From Treponema sp. (GTDB lineage: Bacteria > Spirochaetota > Spirochaetia > Treponematales > Breznakiellaceae), in NCBI GenBank assembly GCA_009780285.1, contig WRAL01000085.1:1-6534 (forward strand): 6,534 bases of DNA. The letters run 5' to 3'. Position numbers and translations under genes: made by a program. The notes beneath the pieces were generated by a model. The model worked only from the letters and a program-made list of their open reading frames with translations, had not been told where the DNA came from and searched no databases. This document shows positions 1 through 5,333 of the stretch, one piece after another (within the stretch, counting starts at the first letter, position 1; each line of letters starts with the position of its first letter).

Positions 1-2
1 AG

Positions 3-317
3 GCGCTGGCGCTGGATCCAAGGCATCCCGGCGCGCTGTACCTTATCGCGGCCAGGTGGGTTTTCGCCCCGAGGCCCTTCAACAACTTCAACAGAGGCGT
101 GGAGATGATGAGAGCGATTCTCGAGCAGGACAACCTGAACAAGGACGACGTCTTCAACGCTTCCTCGGCCATTGGCTGGGCCATGATCCAGCAGCGAAGG
201 TTTTCGGAGGCGCAGCCCTGGCTTCTGCGCGCGCTTGCGATCTACCCCACCAACCGCTTCGTCCAGGGCCTTCTGGCCGAGGCGAACGCCGGCGTGGGAA
301 CCAGAGGGGCGCGATAG
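3..317 (+). CDS. TPR-like protein, C-terminal 104 residues (5' partial)
   Basis: The frame is open from the left edge to a TAG stop, so only the C-terminus is visible. The 104 visible residues are helical and repeat-like. Residues 1-40 start with ALALDPRHPGALYL, the typical end of one tetratricopeptide helix pair and start of the next. Residues 66-83 (RFSEAQPWLLRALAIYP) are a second clear TPR-like helix with the usual A/L/P spacing. TPR domains are protein-binding scaffolds; no enzymatic motif is visible. The internal GTG at 99 could be mistaken for a start, but the reading frame and the TPR pattern continue upstream of it, so I treat it as internal. The stop lies three bases before the glycosyltransferase start, so the genes are very likely co-transcribed. 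The partner and exact role are unknown. Confidence 0.75.
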   Translation, partial: ALALDPRHPGALYLIAARWVFAPRPFNNFNRGVEMMRAILEQDNLNKDDVFNASSAIGWAMIQQRRFSEAQPWLLRALAIYPTNRFVQGLLAEANAGVGTRGAR

Positions 318-320
318 CCC

Positions 321-1469
321 ATGCTGGAAGCGGCCTTCGAGCTTCTAAGCCCATTCTACTATCCGGCGCTGCTTGTCGTGGGAAGCTATTTTTTTCTTCT
401 TTCCCTTGCCAACCACTACGAGATGTGGCGCTTTACCTTCGCGCCGGAAATTTTCGACGGGCCAAAAGTGTCGGTCATGGTGCCGGCGCGCAACGAGGAA
501 AAAAACATCGCGCGCTGCGTCGAATCGCTGCGGGCGCAAGTTTACGGCAATTATGAAATACTGATCCTCAGCGACAATTCCACCGACAAAACCCTGGAAA
601 TCGCGCAGGGAATCGCCGCCGCCGATCCGCGCGTCAAGGTTTTCGAGGGAAGGCCGCTTCCTCAGGACTGGTACGGAAAGCCATACGCCATGAGCCAGCT
701 TGCCGATCGCGCCGGCGGCGAAATCCTTATCTTTACCGACGCGGACACCGTTCATGGCCCCACCAGCGTGGCTTGGGCCGTTACCAATATGCAAAAACTC
801 AGGGCCGACATGGTTTCAGGCTATGTCGGGCAGGTTTTCGGAAGCTTTGGCGAGATAATCACCGTGCCTTTAATGTTTTTTCTTACCGGCTTCGTGATTC
901 CGCTTTTCATGAACCGGCATGTCAAGGCGCACTGGTTTTCGGCGGCCATAGGCCAATTTATAGCGATACGGCGCAAGGTATTCGACGACATAGGCGGCTG
1001 CGAGGCTTTCAGGCGCAAAACCAGCGAGGATATTTACATGAGCCGGCTCGTCAAACGCAAGGGCTACAGCACGCGCTTCCTGAATATCTGCGCCCGCGTA
1101 AGCTGTAGGATGTACGACGGCTACAAATCGGCGATCGAAGGCATAGGCAAAAATGTTTTTGACTTTCTAGGAAAAAGCACGGTCTTTCTTGCCACGCTTC
1201 TCATTATAGTGTTTTTCTTTTTATTCTTTCCCTTTCCGCTTTTATTCCTGTGCCTTGCGACCTCCAGCCCTTGGACCCTACACATACTGATTGTGGTCAT
1301 TCTTTACACGCTTACCTGGCTGTTCATGTTTCTTGGGCAAAGGCTTCCATGGTGGTACGGTTTTCTCTGGCCGCTGCTTTTCTTAAACCTGCTTTACATG
1401 GCCGGTTGGTCCTGGCACAGAACGGTTTCCGGCCAGGGCTTTAGCTGGAAAGACAGATCGGTAAGCTGA
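321..1469 (+). CDS. Membrane-bound family 2 glycosyltransferase, CrtQ/HpnB-like
   Basis: This 382-residue protein probably transfers a sugar from a nucleotide-sugar donor to a lipid acceptor at the inner face of the cytoplasmic membrane. It has one N-terminal membrane segment (about 11-31), then a GT-A domain starting at KVSVMVPARNEEKN (49-62). D85 sits in the LILSDNSTD donor-binding strand. WYGKPYA (117-123) and FTDADT (138-143, metal-binding DAD at 140-142) follow. TSED (234-237) is the likely catalytic-base region. RMYDGYKSAIEGIGKN (263-278) takes the place of the QxxRW motif of processive synthases, as in CrtQ-type enzymes. Three hydrophobic segments follow (about 286-313, 319-339, 343-364), and there is another near 178-198. 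The ATG at 321 has an AGAGGGG stretch (303-309) about 11 bases upstream. Family membership is clear; donor and acceptor are not. Confidence 0.9.
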   Translation: MLEAAFELLSPFYYPALLVVGSYFFLLSLANHYEMWRFTFAPEIFDGPKVSVMVPARNEEKNIARCVESLRAQVYGNYEILILSDNSTDKTLEIAQGIAAADPRVKVFEGRPLPQDWYGKPYAMSQLADRAGGEILIFTDADTVHGPTSVAWAVTNMQKLRADMVSGYVGQVFGSFGEIITVPLMFFLTGFVIPLFMNRHVKAHWFSAAIGQFIAIRRKVFDDIGGCEAFRRKTSEDIYMSRLVKRKGYSTRFLNICARVSCRMYDGYKSAIEGIGKNVFDFLGKSTVFLATLLIIVFFFLFFPFPLLFLCLATSSPWTLHILIVVILYTLTWLFMFLGQRLPWWYGFLWPLLFLNLLYMAGWSWHRTVSGQGFSWKDRSVS

Positions 1470-2224
1470 TGCCCTACAAACGCGGACGCCCCGTGATCGA
1501 TCTTTCCCCCTGGTTCGCTCTGGCCTCGGCCTGCGCCTTTTACCTGACGATTCCGATAGCGATGCTGATAAACGTTATGATGCACCGCACGGCCTACAAG
1601 CACCGCTGGCGGCTGCGAGGAATCAGGCGCGCGATCACCGTCTCGAACCATACAACCTTTCTCGACCCGGTAAAGATCGCCTTTCTTGTTCTTCCAAGGC
1701 TTATTTACCAAACACTGCTTGAGGCGACGGTGGAATTTCCCGTTCTGGGCACTTACACCCGGCTTTTAGGCGGCGTTCCCATTCCGCGCGGAAGGGAAGG
1801 CTACCGAAGGATCCTCGACATATGCTCAGGAGCGTTCAGGCGCAGGCGCTATCTGCACTTCTATCCTGAAGGCGAATGTTTTTTGTACAATCAGGATATC
1901 AAGGAATTTAAAAGCGGCGCCTTTAGAATTGCCGCCGAGCTTGGAATTCCGGTGATTCCGCTCGTAACGGTCTTTTCGCCCGGGCTTTTCAGGCCGCGCT
2001 CGCTTCTGGGAAGGAACGCGCCGCTGGAAACCCTCGTCGTGATGGAGCCGGTGGATCCGGCGCTTTACGTCCGGCGGGATTCCGGCGGGGAGCTTAGCGC
2101 CGAATCGATAAAGGAATTCGCCGAGGCGGTACGGCGCATGATGCAGGAGGAAATCGACCGGCGAGGAGGCTCGCGCGATTTTTATCGCGGGCAGATGGCG
2201 CGGGTCAAGGGCCTTAACGATTAA
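1469..2224 (+). CDS. PlsC/LPLAT-family acyltransferase
   Basis: This 251-residue protein is a probable 1-acyl-glycerol-3-phosphate O-acyltransferase or a related lysophospholipid/glycolipid acyltransferase at the membrane. A hydrophobic stretch at about 16-38 precedes the catalytic domain. Motif I is SNHTTFLDP (59-67), giving the NHx4D catalytic pair H61/D66. Motif II is GGVPIPRG (101-108), motif III is YPEGE (132-136), FKSGA follows at 147-151, and motif IV is PVIPL (161-165). Motif III has E where FPEGT is usual. The ATG overlaps the upstream TGA by one base (TGATG at 1467-1471) and has only a poor ribosome site, which points to translational coupling with the glycosyltransferase. The C-terminus is charged and helical. 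Because of that coupling the acceptor may be a glycosylated lipid rather than lysophosphatidate; this is inference. A housekeeping phospholipid role remains possible. Confidence 0.88.
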   Translation: MPYKRGRPVIDLSPWFALASACAFYLTIPIAMLINVMMHRTAYKHRWRLRGIRRAITVSNHTTFLDPVKIAFLVLPRLIYQTLLEATVEFPVLGTYTRLLGGVPIPRGREGYRRILDICSGAFRRRRYLHFYPEGECFLYNQDIKEFKSGAFRIAAELGIPVIPLVTVFSPGLFRPRSLLGRNAPLETLVVMEPVDPALYVRRDSGGELSAESIKEFAEAVRRMMQEEIDRRGGSRDFYRGQMARVKGLND

Positions 2225-2241
2225 CGCCGCTTCCCAGGGCC

Positions 2242-2260
2242 GCGATTATCGAATAATCGC
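2242..2260. terminator. Hairpin at the convergent gene junction
   Basis: GCGATTAT at 2242-2249 pairs perfectly with ATAATCGC at 2253-2260 around a three-base loop. It sits between the tail-to-tail acyltransferase and small secreted-protein genes and overlaps the last codons of the latter. There is no T-run on either side, so it is not a canonical intrinsic terminator. It could still act as a bidirectional 3'-end hairpin or be coincidental. Confidence 0.3.
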
Positions 2261-2563
2261 CCATTCGAGCACTGTTACTGTTCCGCCCCTTAAAAACAGA
2301 GCGCCGTATCCCCTCGGTTCATTGATAAAGATAACGCTAAACTCAATCAGATGCCCCTGAAGCTCCCTCAACGCTTCTCCTTGGGATTCAGGGTATATGG
2401 CAAACTCATTGCCGTTTTCGTCGATTATCCCGACAAACGTATGCGGCTCGCTGCCGTATATTTGAACCCTTCCCGTAATTTTTACTGCGTCGCAACTTCC
2501 CCCTCCCGGAAACAAGTTAGCGTTTATCATCGATAAAAATATCATGAACACAAACAGCCTCAT
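2246..2563 (-). CDS. Small secreted protein, possibly OB-like beta fold
   Basis: This 105-residue protein has no function I can name. Residues 1-16 form a hydrophobic signal-like segment (MRLFVFMIFLSMINAN). C24 follows GGGS and is not a convincing lipobox, so soluble export or simple anchoring is more likely than lipidation. The rest alternates short beta strands and turns: ITGRVQIYGSEPHTFVGIIDENGNEFAIYP can be read as strand pairs, then a short helix (GEALRELQG), then two more strands. This resembles the small OB-fold domains of spirochaete hypothetical proteins. The first ATG is preferred because it supplies R2 for the signal n-region and has GAGG about 12 bases upstream; M7 is an alternative. 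It begins nine bases after the metallopeptidase stop, so the two should share a transcript and may share a job in the envelope, perhaps as cargo, partner or inhibitor of the peptidase. Confidence 0.7.
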   Translation of the reverse strand: MRLFVFMIFLSMINANLFPGGGSCDAVKITGRVQIYGSEPHTFVGIIDENGNEFAIYPESQGEALRELQGHLIEFSVIFINEPRGYGALFLRGGTVTVLEWAIIR

Positions 2564-2572
2564 ACGCCCATG

Positions 2573-4165
2573 CTACCTCACCATCAAATAGAGCTCTACA
2601 TTCGGATCATTCGGTTTTTCCAGCGTTATGGAAAAATCTCCCCGTATATTTCTCCATGCGCTTGAATCATGTATCGTCACCGAATGGGGGTGCATGTCAT
2701 TTGGATCATTAACAGGAGCAAGGAGAGGCTGGCCAAAAATATTCCACAAATCAAATCCATAGACCGTATAGGTAAAACCGTTTATGGCAGTGGTAATGGT
2801 TCTGTCGAATGTGTTTGCTCCATCCGGGATAAGAGAGCCGCTAAAAATCATCGCCTCGCCAAAGCGAAGAAGGGCGCTTTCAAAATCCATTCCGGGTGAA
2901 ATTTCATCAAGCGCCAATGATATTGATTCGATATTAGTCTTATCGTTGGCGAGTATGTTTTTTAGCAAATCCGCACCGCCGTAATTGCGCAAAAGATATG
3001 CGCCGAAAGCGACTGCCGTTGCATATGCGTTGCTGGATCCGTCCCATTCTGTCACGCCAATCTGATTATAGTTCATACGATAGCGCGGCATTCTTGCTTT
3101 TATTGTATTATTCGGATTATCCAGCGGAATGCCCAAAAATGCCTCGTCGATTAAATCCTGCGTCATTGCGGACAATAATTCATTGTACCATGCCGCGGAG
3201 TTTACGTCATGCTTTACCCTTTTCATATTAAAATTGACCATGTGTTGCAATTCATGCCCTAAAGTGGAAAAGATCCAATCACGATTCCGGATTACAACGC
3301 CCGCATTAATATAAAAAATTTCCGCAAGGTTTGTCCGTGGCCTAGTGGGCCAATGATCAAGAACGGATTGTTCATAAAAATCCTTTCCCCAAAAATAACC
3401 GGCTACCATGGCCTCTTTTCCATCGGCGTCGAGCATATCATACACAAGAATTTGTATTTTCGGATCGCCGTCCTTGCCGCCGTCTCCATCCGGGCCGCCT
3501 CCATATTCATAGCCAAGAATATTCGTCGCGGCGGGATATATTATGTCAAACTTTTCCGCCAGCGCTTGCGCCTGCGCTTCCGTAAGCCTGCTATCCATTA
3601 CCCAAATGTTTCCATGCTCCCCTGTCGCCATTAGAGCGGCCGGCTTTTCCACCCAGCCAGAACTATTGTAATGACTTTCAACCCAAAACATCCTGGTATC
3701 GCCTACTGCCGGAGGAAAAAAATTCCGCGCGGCCCGTGTATGCGACGCGGCGCGATCAATGGGCGGAGGGTTAGCGTTAAACGCCGTTGCGCGCGGATAG
3801 CCCGGCAATGGTAAATCTTCCTCAAACGCATTTAAGAGGATATTATTTTCAAGCCCGCCGGATGACGCTCGAACAGCGCCGGTATTGGCCGCGGCTATTA
3901 TGTCTGCCGACTTGTTAACTCTTACCAAATAGATGCTGTGATGATTTAAATTTGTAAAACTAACGGTCGCCGTGTCCTCTGTAAATACAACGCGCTGAAC
4001 CGATTCTGCGTAGCTTCGTTTGGTTATGCGATAGGGTGGTTCCTTGTCATCCAAAGATCCAGGGCAGGCGTTAAAGGCAGCTATGATCAAGGCGCATAGA
4101 AACGCGGCCTTAAAACCCTTCAAGGCCGCGTTTACCGGCGATTGAACGGCGTTTTTTACATTCAT
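2573..4165 (-). CDS. M30/hyicolysin-like zinc metallopeptidase lipoprotein
   Basis: This 530-residue protein is a probable secreted or lipid-anchored zinc endopeptidase. The N-terminus has a hydrophobic stretch (about 20-33) ending in FNAC, with C34 as a plausible lipidated cysteine under the relaxed spirochaete lipobox. The zinc site is HELQH (304-308), followed by MVNFN. WYNELLSA places E329 as the likely third ligand 20 residues later, a gluzincin (clan MA) arrangement seen in peptidase family M30. An acidic glycine-rich DGDGGKDGDP (226-235) just before the strand IQILVYDM may bind calcium. The region after 335 is probably the helical C-terminal lobe, and the last 80 residues look beta-rich. 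The ATG at 4165 has AGGG touching it rather than spaced; a TTG at residue 15 would give a more classical short lipoprotein signal. The gene is clearly AT-richer than its neighbours. The substrate is unknown. Confidence 0.82.
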   Translation of the reverse strand: MNVKNAVQSPVNAALKGFKAAFLCALIIAAFNACPGSLDDKEPPYRITKRSYAESVQRVVFTEDTATVSFTNLNHHSIYLVRVNKSADIIAAANTGAVRASSGGLENNILLNAFEEDLPLPGYPRATAFNANPPPIDRAASHTRAARNFFPPAVGDTRMFWVESHYNSSGWVEKPAALMATGEHGNIWVMDSRLTEAQAQALAEKFDIIYPAATNILGYEYGGGPDGDGGKDGDPKIQILVYDMLDADGKEAMVAGYFWGKDFYEQSVLDHWPTRPRTNLAEIFYINAGVVIRNRDWIFSTLGHELQHMVNFNMKRVKHDVNSAAWYNELLSAMTQDLIDEAFLGIPLDNPNNTIKARMPRYRMNYNQIGVTEWDGSSNAYATAVAFGAYLLRNYGGADLLKNILANDKTNIESISLALDEISPGMDFESALLRFGEAMIFSGSLIPDGANTFDRTITTAINGFTYTVYGFDLWNIFGQPLLAPVNDPNDMHPHSVTIHDSSAWRNIRGDFSITLEKPNDPNVELYLMVR

Positions 4166-4171
4166 CCCTGT

Positions 4172-4200
4172 AGTATGTATTATTTGAAAATATTCATCAA
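4172..4200 (-). promoter_or_regulatory. Candidate sigma-70-type promoter for the metallopeptidase gene
   Basis: On the minus strand, TTGATG (4200-4195) and CATACT (4177-4172) are separated by exactly 17 bases, in the AT-rich gap between comF and the metallopeptidase gene. Each box matches four of six consensus bases. The predicted transcription start would fall almost on the ATG at 4165, implying a leaderless or nearly leaderless message, or use of the TTG further in. It is a match by eye only. Confidence 0.35.
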
Positions 4201-4223
4201 GGCGCGCCGGAGCCGGCTATCGA

Positions 4224-4988
4224 TCAGTCGTAAAACAGGCAGAGCGAAAAAACGCTCTTCGCGCCGCCTTCGCGCAAGGCCCGCGCGCAGGCCTCGATGG
4301 TGGAGCCGGTCGTCATAACGTCGTCGATAAGGAACGCCGCCTCAGGCGCCGCGCGGCAGGGCTCTATGCGTCCGCGCAGATTCGCCCTGCGCCCTTCGCG
4401 GCCCAGATCCTTTTGCGCCTTGGATTTAAGCCGTTTAAGGCAGCGATGCGCGACGGCCCCCTCGACGCGCCTTTTTTCAAGCAAGCGCGCGAGAAGCTCG
4501 ATCTGATCCCAGCCGGCTGAGCGGATTTTTCCCGGCCGAGGCGGAACGGGAACAATGCCTACTGTAGCGCCGTCGAAAAAGGATTGCCTGGCCGCCTCAA
4601 TCGCCAGCGCGATTTTTTCCGCGAAAAAATTTCCCAGCGCAATATTTTTGTCAAACTTATACGCGCCGAGCAGTTTTTTGTACTTGCCTAAATAGGGAAA
4701 AAGCGCCAGCGCGCCCTCCGGCAAGCTCCCCTCCTCCCTCGCCCTGCACGAAAGGCAGGTTCCTATTTCCGAAACGAGCGGCCTTCCGCAACGCGGGCAT
4801 GTTCCGCCGGCTGCGGCCCTTTCGAGGGTTTCCCGGAATTCCGCGTCCAGAGATGTTCGGCAATCGAGGCAAAGGCCATTCCAGGCTTCGTCCGCGTTCA
4901 AAAGGGCCGCGCCGCAAAGCGCGCAACCGAAAGGGAAAAGACATTCCCGCAGGGAAAAAATAGCCCCGTCAAATTTTTCGCGCATCAT
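4224..4988 (-). CDS. comF: ComF-family phosphoribosyltransferase-like protein
   Basis: This is a 254-residue cytoplasmic protein of the ComF/GntX type, which is linked in naturally competent bacteria to internalising and processing single-stranded DNA. Counting from the ATG at 4988, eight cysteines form four CxxC pairs (22/25, 40/43, 64/67, 78/81), suggesting two zinc-binding knuckles. The type I phosphoribosyltransferase domain follows. It contains VPVPPRPGKIRSAGWDQ, where most relatives have RGFNQ, then AQKDLGREGRRANLRG, and then the PRPP-binding loop FLIDDVMTTGST (219-230). Length is normal for the family. An in-frame TTG at 5006 would add six residues but lies inside the upstream repeat; I prefer the ATG at 4988 (or 4985). 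None has a ribosome site. The helicase gene lies upstream on the same strand. Competence in this organism cannot be judged from one gene. Confidence 0.88.
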   Translation of the reverse strand: MMREKFDGAIFSLRECLFPFGCALCGAALLNADEAWNGLCLDCRTSLDAEFRETLERAAAGGTCPRCGRPLVSEIGTCLSCRAREEGSLPEGALALFPYLGKYKKLLGAYKFDKNIALGNFFAEKIALAIEAARQSFFDGATVGIVPVPPRPGKIRSAGWDQIELLARLLEKRRVEGAVAHRCLKRLKSKAQKDLGREGRRANLRGRIEPCRAAPEAAFLIDDVMTTGSTIEACARALREGGAKSVFSLCLFYD

Positions 4989-4997
4989 ATTATATAT

Positions 4998-5045
4998 ATG
5001 GCGCAAAAGCGCGTTTTGCTTGGTTCGCTCGAAAAAAATCCCACC
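4998..5045. repeat. Direct repeat, copy A
   Basis: This 48-base unit matches the unit at 5254-5303 with about five mismatches and one two-base gap. The first 28 bases (ATGGCGC through GCTTGGTT) differ at a single position. It contains a GCGC-AAAA-GCGC mini-hairpin at 5001-5012, overlapping an alternative pairing of GCAAAA with TTTTGC. It runs right up to the start region of comF. Confidence 0.8.
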
Positions 5046-5050
5046 AACCT

Positions 5051-5079
5051 AAAACTTTTGCGCAAGACGCAAAAGTTTT
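5051..5079. repeat. Perfect 12-bp hairpin, terminator-like
   Basis: AAAACTTTTGCG (5051-5062) pairs perfectly with CGCAAAAGTTTT (5068-5079) around CAAGA. On the plus strand the stem is followed by one more T, giving TTTTT. On the minus strand it ends in TTTT. It could be a weak bidirectional terminator for helicase read-through, but the stem has only four G:C pairs and lies 250 bases beyond the helicase stop. Confidence 0.6.
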
Positions 5080-5115
5080 TCCTATAGAAGAGCGGTCTTT
5101 CCTGATAAGGATCCC

Positions 5116-5217
5116 ATCGCGAATGCCCTGCACCGGGCCGCGCGCGGGCGCTGAGGCATTTGGAGCGCAGCGACATGCCGAGGACCCGCGTGCGGCCCGG
5201 TGCAGGGGGCCGGCGAT
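5116..5217. repeat. 102-base long inverted repeat / structured element
   Basis: A perfect 16-bp arm (5126-5141 with 5192-5207) continues through one G:T opposition (5142/5191) into six more pairs (5143-5148 with 5185-5190). GGCAT/ATGCC (5155-5159 with 5175-5179) closes the tip after an internal loop, leaving a 15-base loop. Outside the main arm, ATCGC (5116-5120) pairs with GCGAT (5213-5217) across a symmetrical 5 x 5 internal loop. The G:T opposition would be a G:U wobble in plus-strand RNA but a C/A mismatch in minus-strand RNA. The stem is very GC-rich and lacks a T-tail, so it is not a simple terminator. It may be a small RNA, an RNA-processing site or a mobile-repeat core. Confidence 0.75.
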
Positions 5218-5221
5218 AAAA

Positions 5222-5240
5222 GGCCTTAGATCAAAAGGCC
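5222..5240. repeat. Small hairpin GGCCTT...AAGGCC
   Basis: GGCCTT (5222-5227) pairs with AAGGCC (5235-5240) around a seven-base loop. The octamer AAAAGGCC also occurs twice in direct orientation (5218-5225 and 5233-5240). It lies between the long inverted repeat and direct repeat copy B and appears to be part of the same element. Confidence 0.55.
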
Positions 5241-5253
5241 GCGAGGCCCCCGC

Positions 5254-5303
5254 ATGGCGCGAAAGCGCGTTTTGCTTGGTTCCCTTGCGAAGAAAAGCCC
5301 AAC
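5254..5303. repeat. Direct repeat, copy B
   Basis: This is the second copy of the 4998-5045 unit, 256 bases away in the same orientation. Its mini-hairpin is GCGC-GAAA-GCGC (5257-5268), a GNRA-type tetraloop where copy A has AAAA, so the stem is kept while the loop varies. A weaker partial echo of the core (GCGCGTTTTACT) follows at 5313-5324, just before the helicase stop. Confidence 0.8.
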
Positions 5304-5333
5304 TATCCAAATGCGCGTTTTACTTTAAAGCGC

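Larger units (their letters stand above)
4989..5333. other. Repeat-rich non-coding region between helicase and comF
   Basis: These 345 bases separate two same-strand genes and hold no convincing gene. They contain a pair of direct repeats, a 102-base hairpin, a 29-base AT-rich hairpin and a small 19-base hairpin, each listed separately. Several open frames cross the area on both strands, but they run through the palindromes, have low-complexity arginine/alanine-rich translations and no ribosome sites. The stretch next to comF contains TATAAT (4994-4989, minus strand) but no matching -35 box, and it abuts the ATG, so it is a poor promoter for that start. Confidence 0.7.

Noticed and set aside
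56..556. 166-codon plus-strand open frame at the left end
   Set aside because: It overlaps the TPR-like and glycosyltransferase genes in another frame and shows the arginine/glycine/alanine-rich pattern of a shadow frame.
345..794. 149-codon minus-strand frame opposite the glycosyltransferase
   Set aside because: It is antisense to a gene with clear GT-A motifs and has no recognisable domain or ribosome site.
4989..4994. TATAAT as a -10 box for comF
   Set aside because: It touches the ATG, so transcription would begin inside the coding region, and no -35 hexamer lies at 16-18 bases. It is probably part of the alternating AT run.
4998..5303. CRISPR-like array from the direct repeats
   Set aside because: There are only two copies, 256 bases apart, and the intervening DNA is itself palindromic rather than a spacer of unit length.
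4990..5310. 106-codon open frame on the minus strand across the repeat region
   Set aside because: It runs through both direct repeats and the long palindrome, overlaps the comF start, lacks a ribosome site and has a low-complexity basic translation. More likely open by base composition; if the repeat is dispersed, similar spurious entries may exist in databases.
4989..5333. tRNA, known riboswitch or insertion sequence in the gap
   Set aside because: I see no cloverleaf with a TTCGA-type arm and acceptor, no riboswitch core I recognise, and no transposase fragment.
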